From Streptomyces sp. NBC_00358 (lineage in GTDB: Bacteria; Actinomycetota; Actinomycetes; Streptomycetales; Streptomycetaceae): DNA of 64,000 bases. Each line of letters starts with the position of its first letter. Within the stretch, counting starts at the first letter, position 1. The stretch lies in contig NZ_CP107976.1 of assembly GCF_036099295.1 (NCBI RefSeq), positions 372,001 to 436,000 on the forward strand. Direction: 5' to 3'. Both the position numbers and the translations under genes were made by a program. Below are positions 55,501 through 64,000 of this stretch, piece by piece. The notes under the pieces were generated by a model. The model was not told the DNA's origin and made no database searches. It saw only the letters and a list, made by a program, of their open reading frames with translations.

Positions 55501-58500
55501 GCACCCTCCTGCTCCCACAGGCCCCACGCCAGCGAGACCGTGGGCCGCCCCTGGGCGTGGCGGCGCCGGGCGAAGGCGTCGAGGAAGGCGTTGGCCGCGG
55601 CGTAGTTGCCCTGGCCGGGGTTGCCGAAGACGCCCGCTGCGGAGGAGAACAGCACGAACGTCGTGCTGTCGTCGGTGAGCTCGTCCAGGTTGAGTGCGGC
55701 GTCGGCCTTGGGCGCGAGGACGGCGCCCACACGCTCCGGGGTCAGCGCGGCGATCACGCCGTCGTCGAGCACGCCGGCGGTGTGCACGACGGAGTGGACC
55801 GGGACGGCGGCCAGCAGCCGGGCGAGGGCGTCACGGTCGGCGAGGTCGCAGGCGGCCCACGTCGCTTCGGCGCCGAGCGCCGCGAGTTCGGCCTTCAGGT
55901 CCGTGGCGCCCGGGGCGTCCGCGCCCCGGCGGCTGACGAGCAGCAGCCGGCGTACGCCGTGTCCGGTCACCAGGTGACGGGCGAGGGTTTTGCCCAGCGC
56001 GCCGGAGGCGCCGGTGAGCAGCACGGTGCCGAGGCCGAAGGCAGGGCCCTCGGCGAGGGCGGAGGCCGCTTCGTCCGCAGGGCCGGTGGCCGTGTCCTCC
56101 ATCGCCGGGGAGGCTGCGCGGGCTAGGCGCGGTGCGCTGACCTCCCCTTCGCGGACGACGACGTGGGGCTCGCCGGACAGCACGACGCCGGGCACGAACG
56201 CGGCCGCCTCGTCCGGGCGGTCGGTTTCGAGCAGCACGATCCGGCCGGGGTTCTCCGCCTGGGCCGAGCGCACCAGTCCGCCTGCCGCGGCGTGCGCGAG
56301 GTCGTCGCAGCGCGCGACCAGCACGAGGCGCGGTGTCCGGTCCTCGGCGAACCAGCGCTGAACCAGCCGCAGCACGTCGGTGGTGACCGCACGGACCCGC
56401 TCGGCCCCGGTCGCCCCTTCCGGACCGTCGGGGCACGGGACCACGACCACGTCCGGCTGCGACGGCCCGTCGGCATCGGCCAGTGCGGCGATGTCCGGGA
56501 CGTACACGACCGCCGTCCCGTCCGCGTCGTCGGAGGGCAGGGTCAGCGGCGCCCGCTCGACGGTGAACAACGCGTCACCGGAGCGCCTGCGGAGCTGCCC
56601 GGCCGACACCGCGCGCAGTGTCAGCGACTCGACGGACGCCACCGGCGCGCCGGTGGCGTCGGCCACCAGCAGGGAGACCGCGTTCGTACCGGCCGGGGCC
56701 AGCCTGACCCGTACGGTGGACGCGCCCATGGCACGCACGGACACCCCGGACCAGGCGAACGGCAGAAGCGGCCCGTGCGCCTCGGTCACGAAGGAGCCGC
56801 CCGCACCGCCCGCACCGCTCACGCCGATCGCGTGCAGCGCCGCGTCCAGCAGAGCCGGGTGCAGGAGGAAGGAACCGGTGTCCGTGCCGTCGGGGAGGGA
56901 GACCTCCGCGAAGACCTCCTCGCCCGCGCGCCAGGCGCTCCGCAGTCCACGGAACGTCGGTCCGTAGGCCAGGCCGAGGGCGCCCAACCGGTCGTAGAAA
57001 CCGTCCAGGTCGACCGACTCGGCACCCGTCGGCGGCCACGCCGTGAGCGTCCGGTCGGCACCCGCGGCGCCCGTCTCCTCGGTCCCATCGGTGATGAAGC
57101 CGGTCGCGTGGCGGACCCACGGCAGGTCGGTGTCGTCCTCGGGACGCGAGTGCACGGTCAGCGGCCTGCGGCCGGTGCCGTCGGCCACGCCGACCCACAC
57201 CTGAACCGCGACGCCGCCCTGCTCGGGCACCACCAGCGGCGCTTCGAGGGTGAGGTCCTCCAGCAGGTCGCAGCCGGCTTCGTCGGCGGCGCGCACCGCC
57301 AGTTCGACGAACGCGGTGCCCGGCAGCAGCACGGTTCCGAGCACGGCGTGGTCGCTCAGCCACGGGTGCGTGCGCAGGGACAGCCGACCGGTCAGCAGCC
57401 GCTCGTCGCCCCCGGCGAGGGAGACGGCGGCGCCCAGCAGCGGGTGGTCGGCCGAGCCCAGTCCGGCGGCGCGGACGTCACCGGGTGCGGCCGGTGAGGC
57501 GTCGAGCCAGTAGCGCTCGCGCTGGAAGGCGTAGGTGGGCAGGTCGACGCGGCGGGCGCCGGGGAAGAAGGCGTGCCAGTCCGGGGAGACACCGTGCGCG
57601 TGCAGTTCGGAGACGGCGGCGACGAGTGCGGCCCGCTCGGGGCGGTCGGCGCGCAGGGCGGGCACGGTGACCACGTCGCCGTCCAGGCAGCCTTGGGCCA
57701 GGGCACTCAGCACGCCCCCCGGTCCGATCTCGACGAACGTCGTCACGCCCAGGTCGTGCAGGGTCCGCACGCCGTCGGCGAAACGGACCGCCTCGCGGAC
57801 GTGCCGGACCCAGTACTCCGGGGTGTACGGCTCGGCGAGGCGGCCGGTGAGGTTGGAGACCACCGGAATGTTCGGCTTCTCGAAGGCCAGCCCGCGGACG
57901 GCCTGAGCGAACTCCTCCAGCATGGGGTCCATCAGAGGCGAGTGGAACGCGTGGCTGACCTTCAGCCGGGAGGTCTTGCGGCCCTGCTGCCGGAAGGCCT
58001 CGGCGATCGCGGTGACGGCGTCCTCGGTCCCGGACACCACGACGGACCGCGGACCGTTGATCGCGGCGATGCCGACGCCGTCGGTGAGATGCGGAAGGAC
58101 TTCGTCCTCGGTGGCCTGGGCGGCGATCATCGCTCCGCCGGCGGGCAACGCCTGCATGAGGCGAGCCCGGGCGGACACCAGCTTCGCGGCGGCGTCGAGC
58201 GACAGCACCCCGGCCACGTGTGCGGCGGCGATCTCGCCCACGGAGTGACCGGCCACGTAGTCCGCCCGGATCCCCCACGATTCCAGGAGCCGGAACAGCG
58301 CCACCTCGACCGCGAAAAGTGCGGGCTGGGCGGCGCCGGTACGGTGCAGTTCTTCCGAGTCGACGTCGACCGCGGTGCCGAGGTGCGCGCGGACCTCGTC
58401 GTACGCGGCGGCGAACGCCGGGTAGGCCGCGTACAGTTCGCGCCCCATGCCCAGGTGTTGCGATCCCTGGCCGGAGAAGAGGAACCCGACGCGCCCGCCG

Positions 58501-60236
58501 GTGCCGGAGAGGCCGCGCGCGACGCCCGGGGCCGGGGAGCCGGAGGCCACGGCCCGCAGCCCCTCGGCGAGTTCCGCCGTCGTCCCGCCCTGGACCACGG
58601 CGCGGTGCTCCAGGGCCGTGCGCGTCGTGGCGAGCGAGAACGCGACGTCGAGCGGGGGGACTTCGGCGTCCGTACGGGACAGCAGGCGTTCGGCCTGCGC
58701 GCGCAGGGCCTCCTCGGTCCTGCCGGAGATCACCCATGGCACCGGTCCGCCCTCGGCCGGGCGCGCCGCCTCCGGGACGACGGTCTCAGCGCTCCGCGCG
58801 CCTTCCTCCGGCTCTTCCGGGACCTCGGTTTCCTGTACGAACGCTTCGGCCGACGGGGCTTCCTCGATGATGGTGTGCGCGTTGGTGCCGCTGATCCCGA
58901 AGGAGGAGATGCCGGCCCGGCGCGGCTGGTCCGACGCCGGCCAGGGTGTGCGGTCGGTGAGCAGCCGTACGGCGCCCGCCGACCAGTCGACGTGCGGGGA
59001 CGGCGCGTCGACGTGCAGCGTGCGCGGCAGTTCGCCGTGGCGCATGGCCATGACCATCTTGATGATGCCCGCCACCCCGGCCGCGGCCTGGGTGTGACCG
59101 ATGTTGGACTTGATCGAGCCCAGCCACAGCGGCTTGTCGTCGGGACGGCCCTGCCCGTACGTCGAGAGGAGCGCCTGCGCCTCGATCGGGTCGCCGAGCC
59201 GGGTGCCCGTGCCGTGCGCCTCCACCGCGTCGACCTGTGCGGTGGTCAGCCGGGCGGCGGCCAGGGCCTGGCGGATCACGCGCTGCTGGGAGGGGCCGTT
59301 GGGGGCGGTCAGGCCGTTGGACGCGCCGTCCTGGTTGACGGCGGAGCCCCGGACGACCGCGAGGACCTCGTGTCCGTTGCGTCGGGCGTCCGAGAGTCGC
59401 TCCACGAGCAGCAGGCCGGCGCCCTCGCCCCAGCCGGTGCCGTCGGCACCGGCCGCGAACGCCTTGCAACGGCCGTCGGGCGACAGGCCGCGCTGGCGGC
59501 TGAAGCCGACGAAGGTGGCGGGGCCGACCATCGCGGTGACACCGCCCGCCACGGCCAGCGAGCACTCGCCGTTGCGCAGCGACTGGACGGCCAGGTGCAG
59601 CGCCACCAGCGAGGACGAGCACGCCGTGTCGACCGTGACAGCCGGGCCTTCGAGGCCGAAGGTGTAGGCCACACGGCCGGAGGCGACGCTGCCCGAGGTA
59701 CCCGTCCCCAGGTAACCCTCAAGGTCCTGCGGGGAGTTCTGGAGGGCGGCGAGGAACTCGTGGTTCATCACGCCGGCGAACACACCGGTCCTGCTCCCCG
59801 CCAGCGAGGCGGCATCGATACCGGCCCGCTCGAAGAGCTCCCACGACGTCTCCAGCAGCAGCCGCTGCTGGGGGTCCATGGCGAGCGCCTCGCGGGGCGA
59901 GATCCCGAAGAGACCGGCGTCGAACCGCGCCAGGTCGCGCAGGAACGCGCCCTCACGGGCGTAGCTGGTCCCGCGGGCCTCCGGGTCCGGATCGTAGAGC
60001 GCGTCCAGGTCCCAGCCGCGGTCGGCGGGGAACTCCGATACGGCGTCGCGGCCGCCTGCGACCAACTCCCACAGGTCCTCCGGCGAGTCGACCCCTCCCG
60101 GGTAGCGGCAGCTCATCCCGATGATGGCCACCGGCTCCCCGGCGGCGTCCTCGTAGTCCCGAAGGCGCCGCCGGGTCTCCTGGAGATCTGCGGTGACTCG
60201 CTTCAGGAAATAGCGGAGCTTGTCTTCGTTCGCCAC
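49518..60236 (-). CDS. pteA2: Type I PKS PteA2-like: modules 5 and 6 (polyene and methyl branch)
   Basis: A 3572-residue bimodular synthase. Module 5: KS about 32-455, AT from 582 (GHSVGE, HAFH, malonyl), DH from 930 ([11 protein letters not shown] and LAYGPTF), KR about 1404 (LDD, B type), ACP about 1710. Module 6: KS 1770-2192, AT from 2315 (GHSQGE, YAAH at about 2507, methylmalonyl type), DH from 2679 ([18 protein letters not shown]), KR about 3139 (LDD), ACP about 3442. Both modules have every motif needed to make a double bond. Module 6 would give a 2-methyl-enoyl unit, that is the 16-methyl and the C16=C17 bond of a filipin-type chain. The start is GTG ([13 protein letters not shown] docking helix) with GAGGG upstream. 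An Asp/Asn-rich stretch lies in the module 6 KS-AT linker (about 53470-53525). It is separated from pteA1 by 71 bp that hold a hairpin. Confidence 0.96.
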   Translation of the reverse strand: MANEDKLRYFLKRVTADLQETRRRLRDYEDAAGEPVAIIGMSCRYPGGVDSPEDLWELVAGGRDAVSEFPADRGWDLDALYDPDPEARGTSYAREGAFLRDLARFDAGLFGISPREALAMDPQQRLLLETSWELFERAGIDAASLAGSRTGVFAGVMNHEFLAALQNSPQDLEGYLGTGTSGSVASGRVAYTFGLEGPAVTVDTACSSSLVALHLAVQSLRNGECSLAVAGGVTAMVGPATFVGFSRQRGLSPDGRCKAFAAGADGTGWGEGAGLLLVERLSDARRNGHEVLAVVRGSAVNQDGASNGLTAPNGPSQQRVIRQALAAARLTTAQVDAVEAHGTGTRLGDPIEAQALLSTYGQGRPDDKPLWLGSIKSNIGHTQAAAGVAGIIKMVMAMRHGELPRTLHVDAPSPHVDWSAGAVRLLTDRTPWPASDQPRRAGISSFGISGTNAHTIIEEAPSAEAFVQETEVPEEPEEGARSAETVVPEAARPAEGGPVPWVISGRTEEALRAQAERLLSRTDAEVPPLDVAFSLATTRTALEHRAVVQGGTTAELAEGLRAVASGSPAPGVARGLSGTGGRVGFLFSGQGSQHLGMGRELYAAYPAFAAAYDEVRAHLGTAVDVDSEELHRTGAAQPALFAVEVALFRLLESWGIRADYVAGHSVGEIAAAHVAGVLSLDAAAKLVSARARLMQALPAGGAMIAAQATEDEVLPHLTDGVGIAAINGPRSVVVSGTEDAVTAIAEAFRQQGRKTSRLKVSHAFHSPLMDPMLEEFAQAVRGLAFEKPNIPVVSNLTGRLAEPYTPEYWVRHVREAVRFADGVRTLHDLGVTTFVEIGPGGVLSALAQGCLDGDVVTVPALRADRPERAALVAAVSELHAHGVSPDWHAFFPGARRVDLPTYAFQRERYWLDASPAAPGDVRAAGLGSADHPLLGAAVSLAGGDERLLTGRLSLRTHPWLSDHAVLGTVLLPGTAFVELAVRAADEAGCDLLEDLTLEAPLVVPEQGGVAVQVWVGVADGTGRRPLTVHSRPEDDTDLPWVRHATGFITDGTEETGAAGADRTLTAWPPTGAESVDLDGFYDRLGALGLAYGPTFRGLRSAWRAGEEVFAEVSLPDGTDTGSFLLHPALLDAALHAIGVSGAGGAGGSFVTEAHGPLLPFAWSGVSVRAMGASTVRVRLAPAGTNAVSLLVADATGAPVASVESLTLRAVSAGQLRRRSGDALFTVERAPLTLPSDDADGTAVVYVPDIAALADADGPSQPDVVVVPCPDGPEGATGAERVRAVTTDVLRLVQRWFAEDRTPRLVLVARCDDLAHAAAGGLVRSAQAENPGRIVLLETDRPDEAAAFVPGVVLSGEPHVVVREGEVSAPRLARAASPAMEDTATGPADEAASALAEGPAFGLGTVLLTGASGALGKTLARHLVTGHGVRRLLLVSRRGADAPGATDLKAELAALGAEATWAACDLADRDALARLLAAVPVHSVVHTAGVLDDGVIAALTPERVGAVLAPKADAALNLDELTDDSTTFVLFSSAAGVFGNPGQGNYAAANAFLDAFARRRHAQGRPTVSLAWGLWEQEGAMADALDGTGRSRMARSGVLPLSTEDGLRLFDAALASDEPVLVPVRLDTAALHNRGAENVPALLRGLVRLSIRGTARRATTGSLAERLAGLAADERDEALLELVRAEVAAVLGHSSPRAVQPAHAFQDLGFDSLTAVELRNRLSPAIGLRLPATLVFDHPTPAALARYIGTELLGEAPAAPAATSARQAAAVADEPIAIVGMSCRLPGGVRSPEDLWRLVASGRDGISRFPDNRGWDVDGLYDPDPERLGKTYARDGGFLHEAGEFDAGFFGISPREALATDPQQRLLLEASWEAFERAGIDPTTVRGSRTGVFTGLMYHDYGQGPRELPEGVEGLLTTGVSGSVASGRVSYTFGLEGPAVTVDTACSSSLVALHLAVQALRSGECTMALAGGVTVMAGPAVFVEFSRQRGLSPDGRCKAFGAGADGTGWGEGVGVLLVERLSDAERNGHRVLAVVRGSAVNQDGASNGLTAPNGPAQQRVIRQALASAGLTTADVDAVEAHGTGTRLGDPIEAQALLATYGQGRDGDRPLWLGSLKSNIGHTQAAAGVAGVIKMVMAMRHGVLPRTLHVDEPTPHVDWSAGDVRLLTEAVDWPESDRPRRAAISSFGVSGTNAHTIIEQVPAVEEPPSATGSGAAVPWVLSGRTEAALRAQAARLASFLDDNDNNRDNGGDRDGEGEAALAADVAYSLATTRAAFEHRAVVVGQTLQELRRGLAGVVGGTTPPGVVTGTARTGGKTVFVFPGQGSQWVGMAAELLETSSVFRDRIDACERALAPHVDWSLASVLRGTSEVEQDRVDVLQPVLWAMTVALAEVWRSFGVTPDAVVGHSQGEVSAAVIAGAISLEDGARIVVRRSLAVRELQGRGAMASLTLPDEKARELVVRWTGRLGIAAVNGPATVVVSGDTDALDELLAHCRQEGIQARKVAVDYAAHSPQIEHVAAQASEGFAGISPLPGSVPFYSTVTGGKLTADELGSGYWYRNMRQTVRFHDAIRSALADGHDVFVEVSPHPVQSAGIQDTIEAADADAAVVPTLRRRDGGRNRLMLALAQAQVHGVAIDWDAVLPGARRVDLPTYAFQHERYWLEAGAPAGDVRAAGLDATDHPFLGAAVELPDAGGHLLTGLLSLRAQPWLADHVVLGTVLLPGTAFVELAAHAAAETGCDQVEELTLQAPLVLPEHGGVALQVLVGAQDDSGRRPLSVHSRAGDGPWTRNATGVLTTGATPSGTDLSNWPPADAQPVDLDGFYDRLADLGLSYGPLFQGLRAAWRGHDAVYAELAVTDEAQADADAFGVHPALLDSALHALGAGGLVPAADGPLLPFAWSRVTLHGTGAASLRVRLSPAGGDTVRLEAADDTGRPVMSVESLTLRPVSAEQLRTSSRDSLFAVEWAPLATTADARTPVVRAYDDIAALLAAPAVETGEQADTDAVVVPCPGGSGTDAERVRSVLAEVLRLVQWWSAKDRAARLVLVTRGAVAAGDEPEAGDPVQAAVWGLVRSAQSENPDRVVLLDTEENADLERAVTTAVPRLLASEEPQAALRGDALLLPRLARAAADAPRATPDFGTGTVLLTGASGALGGLVARHLVAEHGVRSLLLMSRRGADAEGAAQLRAELTAAGAEVLWAACDVADRNALAEVLSGTPVTAVVHTAGVLDDGVIGSLTPERLDKVLRPKADAVLNLHELAGDVSAFVVFSSLAGTLGTPGQAGYAAANAFLDAFARRRRAQGLPAVSLPWGLWQRTGTMTESLGAADRTRLARGGVLPLSDEDGLELLDAALSLREPLVVAARLDLAALRNATAPVPPLLRALVGGRPRRTDRAAQVPPAQRIAGLPESEREEAVLHLVRSEVAAVLGHGSAKAVQPDQAFGDLGFDSLTAVELRNRMNKATGLRLPATLVFDHPTPAVLARRVLKDLPGGTAGTAPVLHELDRLAAALDGAGTDGIDNVTRTRINMRLQALLARWNGDEPADPGGAGGAEDEDDLSSASDEELYELLDDELGIS
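52290..53300 (-). other. Methylmalonyl-type acyltransferase domain of module 6
   Basis: The domain begins [20 protein letters not shown], has [18 protein letters not shown] around the nucleophile, and YAAH (codons 52710-52721) at the specificity position. Canonical methylmalonyl ATs have YASH; the Ser to Ala change is conservative. It is the only such AT among the ten seen, which places a single methyl branch seven modules before chain release. Confidence 0.87.
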
Positions 60237-60263
60237 CGAAATCGTCCCTCACCCCTGCGAAGA

Positions 60264-60282
60264 CTTGCCGGAATTCGGCAAG
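60264..60282 (-). promoter_or_regulatory. Inverted CGGCAAG hairpin before pteA2
   Basis: CTTGCCG (60264-60270) and CGGCAAG (60276-60282) flank GAATT in the 71-bp pteA1-pteA2 gap, 28 bp before the pteA2 GTG. It can fold as a 7-bp hairpin. Each arm also equals the heptamer reported for PimR, although SARPs normally bind direct repeats. An attenuator or mRNA-stability element is equally possible. Confidence 0.4.
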
Positions 60283-60306
60283 AGGTCACCCGACCGCGCG
60301 GAAGCG

Positions 60307-60322
60307 GTCAGGAAATCCCGAA
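60307..60322 (-). promoter_or_regulatory. Candidate PAS-LuxR (PteF) box at the pteA1 stop codon
   Basis: GTCAGGAAATCCCGAA matches the PimM consensus CTVGGGAWWTCCCBAG (recalled) at 13 of 16 positions. It overlaps the pteA1 stop codon and lies about 70-85 bp upstream of the pteA2 start, where an activator site for an internal promoter would be expected. Confidence 0.35.
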
Positions 60323-63300
60323 TTCCTTGCCGAGCAGATCGAATACTTCGTCGTCCGTGGCCGATTCCAGATTGCTGCCGCCCGTACCAGGGTCTTCCTG
60401 GACCGGCGCCTTGCCGGATTCACCGGCAATCGCCAATACGGTCCGGAGCTTTGACAGGATCCGGTCGCGAGCTTCACTCGCCGACAACTTCGTGACCAAT
60501 TCTTGTTCGACCCTGTCCAAGTCGGCAAGTAGGGAATTCACTAGGGCTGGTTCGGCGGCCCCCGCCGTCTCCGTGAGCATGTGACGGACCAGAAGAGCGG
60601 GTGTCGGGTGGTCGAAGACCAGCGTCGCGGGGAGCCGCAACCCGGTGGCCTTGTTCAGCCGGTTGCGCAGTTCGACGGCCGTGAGGGAGTCGAAGCCCAG
60701 GTCCTGGAAGGCGTGTTCCGGCCGGACCGTACGGTCCGACGCGTGCCCAAGAACCGCGGCCGTCTCGGCCCGGACCAGGTCCAACACGGTCCTTTCCCGC
60801 TCGGCCTCCGGCAGTCCCTCCAGGCGCTCGGCCAGCGAGGACGCGGGGGGAGCGGCGGCCTGCGCGGTCCTTCGGGCGGCCGCGGCCGGCACCAGGGCGC
60901 GCAGCACCGGCGGTACCTCACCGGCGCGCAGCGCGCCGGTGTCGATGCGGACCGGGGCGAGTACCGCCTCGCCCGAAACCAGTGCCGCGTCGAACAGCCG
61001 CAGCCCCTCCTCCGGCGACAGCGGCAGCACGCCGCTGCGCGCCATCCGCGCCCGGTCGGCCTCGGCGAGGCCGTCCGTCATCGCGCCGGACTGTTCCCAC
61101 ACACCCCATGCCAGCGATGTGGCGGGCAGCCCCTCGCGGCGCCGGTGTGCGGAGAAGGCGTCGAGGAAGGAATTCGCCGCCGCGTAGCTCGCCTGACCGG
61201 CGCTGCCGACCATGCCGGCGACGGACGAGAACACCACGAAGGCGGTCAGGCCCATTTCCCGGGTGCACTCGTGCAGGTTCAGCACGGCGTCCACCTTGGG
61301 GCGGAAGACCTCCTTCATCCTCTCCGGTGTGATCGAGGCGACGACCCCGTCGTCGAGAACACCCGCGGTGTGCACGACGGCCGACAGCGCATGCTCGCCG
61401 AGCCCGTCCAGCATTTCGGAGACGGCCTCCCTGTCCGCGACGTCGCAGGCCGCCCAGGTGACCTCGGCGCCCCATGCGACCAGTTCGGCCTCCAGTTCGG
61501 CCGCACCGGGCGCGTCCGCGCCCCGGCGGCTCGCCAGCAGGAGGCGGCGCACCTTGTGCTCGGACACCAGGTGCCGCGCGACGAGCGTGCCCAGCGCCCC
61601 GGCGGCACCGGTCACGAGGACGGTGCCGCCGGCGAGGCCCGGCCGGTCAGCGGCGGTGGCAGTGGCAGTGCCGGTGGCGGTGGCGATCCCGGTGGCCTTC
61701 ACCAGGCGCGGTACGAACACCTCCCCGCCACGGACCGCGAACTGCGGCTCACCGGAAGCGAGCACGGCAGGCAGCACACGGACCACTGCCTCCGTCTCCT
61801 CGGCCTCCGCCAGCACGATCCGGTCCGGATTCTCCGACTGCGCCGAACGCACCAGCCCCCACACCGCAGCATGAGCCAGATCACCCGGACGCGTCACCAA
61901 CACCAGACGCCCCACACGCTCCTGCGCCAACCACCACTGCACCAGCGCCAGAACCTCACCCACGACACCGTGCACCCGATCGGCGGTCTCCGTACCGGAC
62001 CCCGCCCGGCACGCAACGACGGTGACCACCGCGACATCGGGAAGGACCGGCTCGGCGGACAGAGCGGCCAGGTCCGCGTAGCTCCGTACGTCGAGGCCGG
62101 CGGCAGCGTCGACCTCGGTGAGGGCCGCGGGCTGCCATGCGAGTCCGAACAGCGAGTCTTCGGCACGCCTGCCGGAGCCGCCCGCCATGAGCAGTTGCTC
62201 GCGCGACACCGGCCGCAGCGACAGTGAGCCGACCGTGGCCACGAGACCACCCGAGGCGTCGGCCACGGTCAGCGACACCGCGTCCGTACCCGTGCGAGAG
62301 ACCTTGACCCGCAGCGCCGTCGCCCCCGCGGCACGCACACCCACTTCGGACCAGGCGAAGGGCAGCAGCGGCCCGTCGACGACGGGGCCGAGCCCGCCTG
62401 CGCCGATCGCGTGGAGCGCCGCGTCCAGCAGCGCCGGATGAACGGCGAACGCGCCCGCCTCCGTGCCCTCGGGGAGGGCGACCTCGGCGAGAACGTCGTT
62501 CCCGCTGCGCCACACCGACCGCAGCCCCCGGAAGACCGGGCCGTAGCCCAGGCCAAGTCCGTCCAGGCCCTCGTAGAACCCGGTCAGGTCGACGGCCTCG
62601 GCACCCGCCGGCGGCCAGGCGCCGAGGTCCGCGCCGTGCGGCGGCTCGGGCAGCGCATCCGTCAGGAAGCCGACCGCATGCCGCACCCACGGCGCGTCGT
62701 CCGGGGCGTCCTCCCGTCGCGAGTGCACGCTCAGCGCGCGCCTGCCCGGCTCCTCCTCGGCCCCGACCCACACCTGCACGGCCACACCACCGCGCTCCGG
62801 GACGACCAGCGGTGCTTCCAGCGTCAGGTCCTCGACCTGCGCGCAACCGGCCTCGTCGCCCGCACGCACCGCCAGTTCCACGAGCGCGGTGCCCGGCAGC
62901 AGCACGCTGCCCATGACCGTGTGGTCGGCGAGCCAGGGGTGCGTCCTGAGCGAGAGCCGCCCGGTGACCAGGAACCCGTCGGCGCCGGGCAGCGCGACCA
63001 CCGCACCGGCCAACGGGTGCTCCGCCGCTCCCAGCCCGAGTCCAGTGGCGGCGGCGCTGCCGGTGAACTCCTCGGACGCATCCAGCCAGTAGCGCTCGTA
63101 CTGGAAGGCGTAGGTCGGCAGGTCGACGCGCCGGGCGCCGGGGAAGATCGCCTGCCAGTCCGGGGACACGCCATGGGTGTGCAGTTCGGCGAGCGCGGTG
63201 ACGACGGCCTGCGGCTCGGGGCGGTCGGTCCGTACGACCGGGACAGTGACGATGTCTGAGCCGTCGAGGCAGCCTTCGGCAAGGGCGGTGAGGACGCCGC

Positions 63301-64000
63301 CGGGACCGATCTCCACGAAGGTCGTCACGCCCAGCTCGTGGAGAGTCCGGACGCCGTCGGCGAAGCGGACCGCTTCACGGACGTGCCGGACCCAGTACTC
63401 GGGCGTGTACGCCTCGGCCGGCCGGCCGGTGAGGTTCGAAACGACGGGAATCCGCGGCTCGTTGAAGGCCAGACCGCGAACGACCTCCGCGAACTCCTCC
63501 AGCATCGGGTCCATCAGCGGCGAATGGAACGCGTGGCTCACCTTCAGGCGGGACGTCTTACGACCCTGCTCCCGAAAGGCCTCGCTGATGGCGGCGACCA
63601 CGTCTTCGGCCCCGGAGACAACGACCGACCTCGGGCCGTTGACCGCCGCGATCCCGACCTCGTCGGTCAGGTACGGCAGCACCTCGTCCTCGGTCGCCTG
63701 GACCGCCACCATCGCCCCGCCCGCGGGCAGGGCCTGCATCAACGCGGCACGCGCCGACACCAGCTTCACCGCATCCGCGAGCGACAACACCCCCGCCACA
63801 TGAGCGGCAGCGATCTCACCGACCGAATGACCGGCCACGTAGTCCGGCCGGATGCCCCACGATTCGAGGAGCCGGAACAGGGCGACCTCAAGGGCGAAGA
63901 GCGCGGGCTGTGCCGACCCCGTCTGGTTCAACTCCTCCGAGTCGACATCGACCGGCACCTCCAGGAGCGCGCACACCTCGTCGTACGCCGCCGCGAACAC
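60308..64000 (-). CDS. pteA1: Type I PKS PteA1-like, C-terminal part (module 4), truncated by the window
   Basis: The last 1230 residues of a larger synthase; the rest lies beyond position 64000. Visible order: most of an AT (GHSVGE; HAFH near 63520-63535, malonyl), DH from about 63020 ([23 protein letters not shown] region), KR from about 61620 ([17 protein letters not shown] in VLDDGVV, B type; Ser-Tyr-Asn intact), ACP at about 60690 ([10 protein letters not shown]) and a C-terminal docking tail ending [15 protein letters not shown]. The DH has both its His motif and YGP motif, so this module should introduce a trans double bond of the polyene (C20=C21 if numbering follows filipin). An Ala-Thr repeat ([14 protein letters not shown]) lies just before the KR Rossmann fold. 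By filipin logic the missing part should hold the loading module and modules 1-3. Confidence 0.95.
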   Translation of the reverse strand: MFAAAYDEVCALLEVPVDVDSEELNQTGSAQPALFALEVALFRLLESWGIRPDYVAGHSVGEIAAAHVAGVLSLADAVKLVSARAALMQALPAGGAMVAVQATEDEVLPYLTDEVGIAAVNGPRSVVVSGAEDVVAAISEAFREQGRKTSRLKVSHAFHSPLMDPMLEEFAEVVRGLAFNEPRIPVVSNLTGRPAEAYTPEYWVRHVREAVRFADGVRTLHELGVTTFVEIGPGGVLTALAEGCLDGSDIVTVPVVRTDRPEPQAVVTALAELHTHGVSPDWQAIFPGARRVDLPTYAFQYERYWLDASEEFTGSAAATGLGLGAAEHPLAGAVVALPGADGFLVTGRLSLRTHPWLADHTVMGSVLLPGTALVELAVRAGDEAGCAQVEDLTLEAPLVVPERGGVAVQVWVGAEEEPGRRALSVHSRREDAPDDAPWVRHAVGFLTDALPEPPHGADLGAWPPAGAEAVDLTGFYEGLDGLGLGYGPVFRGLRSVWRSGNDVLAEVALPEGTEAGAFAVHPALLDAALHAIGAGGLGPVVDGPLLPFAWSEVGVRAAGATALRVKVSRTGTDAVSLTVADASGGLVATVGSLSLRPVSREQLLMAGGSGRRAEDSLFGLAWQPAALTEVDAAAGLDVRSYADLAALSAEPVLPDVAVVTVVACRAGSGTETADRVHGVVGEVLALVQWWLAQERVGRLVLVTRPGDLAHAAVWGLVRSAQSENPDRIVLAEAEETEAVVRVLPAVLASGEPQFAVRGGEVFVPRLVKATGIATATGTATATAADRPGLAGGTVLVTGAAGALGTLVARHLVSEHKVRRLLLASRRGADAPGAAELEAELVAWGAEVTWAACDVADREAVSEMLDGLGEHALSAVVHTAGVLDDGVVASITPERMKEVFRPKVDAVLNLHECTREMGLTAFVVFSSVAGMVGSAGQASYAAANSFLDAFSAHRRREGLPATSLAWGVWEQSGAMTDGLAEADRARMARSGVLPLSPEEGLRLFDAALVSGEAVLAPVRIDTGALRAGEVPPVLRALVPAAAARRTAQAAAPPASSLAERLEGLPEAERERTVLDLVRAETAAVLGHASDRTVRPEHAFQDLGFDSLTAVELRNRLNKATGLRLPATLVFDHPTPALLVRHMLTETAGAAEPALVNSLLADLDRVEQELVTKLSASEARDRILSKLRTVLAIAGESGKAPVQEDPGTGGSNLESATDDEVFDLLGKEFGIS
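60529..60544 (-). promoter_or_regulatory. Candidate PAS-LuxR (PteF) box inside the pteA1 3' end
   Basis: GTAGGGAATTCACTAG matches the recalled PimM consensus CTVGGGAWWTCCCBAG at 14 of 16 positions. It is directly joined to a CGGCAAG heptamer (60523-60529). It lies within the coding sequence of the docking region, about 290 bp upstream of pteA2, so it could be coincidental. Confidence 0.35.

Noticed and set aside
15311..64000. Possible enoylreductase domains
   Set aside because: No ER-type NADPH motif was found between any DH and KR; the DH-KR spacing matches DH-KR modules.

Overview
The window is about 72% G+C by eye, has long in-frame genes with G/C-ending codons, rare TTA leucine codons and GTG/TTG starts. 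This points to a Streptomyces-type actinomycete. It holds most of a modular type I polyketide gene cluster. Its gene content, gene order and module logic match the filipin (pte/fil) pentaene macrolide clusters as I remember them. No database search was run, so the pte names are assignments by family, order and motif.

Left edge (1-2938): a gene-poor boundary with decayed DNA. It has a frameshifted group II intron reverse transcriptase remnant, an IS110-like transposase fragment, a frame-broken remnant of an IS-associated coiled-coil protein, one intact acyl-CoA dehydrogenase gene (1426-2595) and a collapsed acetyl-CoA synthetase pseudogene (2603-2831). I take this as the cluster border.

Tailoring and regulation (2939-15250): type II thioesterase (pteH), Tat-exported cholesterol oxidase (pteG), PAS-LuxR regulator (pteF), divergent SARP-ATPase regulator (pteR), [3Fe-4S] ferredoxin (pteE), two CYP105-like P450s (pteD, pteC) and a crotonyl-CoA carboxylase/reductase (pteB). 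The 362-bp pteR-pteF gap carries 11-bp-phased CGGCAAG-type heptamers like the site described for PimR. Hairpins follow pteC, pteF, pteG and pteR.

Polyketide synthase (15311-64000, all minus strand): the 3' end of pteA1 (module 4 of a 13-module line), pteA2 (modules 5-6), pteA3 (module 7), pteA4 (modules 8-11) and pteA5 (modules 12-13 plus thioesterase). Modules 4-6 have complete DH and B-type KR domains and build the polyene. Module 6 has a methylmalonyl-type AT and places the methyl at C16. Module 7 keeps a DH that has lost its YGP segment, which explains a C15 hydroxyl instead of a sixth double bond. Modules 8-13 carry A1-type KRs only and lay down the 1,3-polyol. Module 13 has an atypical AT that should take the hexylmalonyl-CoA made by PteB. 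The C-terminal TE closes the 28-membered lactone. PteC and PteD, fed by PteE, then hydroxylate C26 and C1'.

The system as a whole looks like a known filipin-type pathway, not a new class. The less-described points are the TTA codons in both regulators and in PKS genes, the candidate operators, the exact DH lesion, near-identical AT/KS tracts that suggest gene conversion, and the debris at the boundary.
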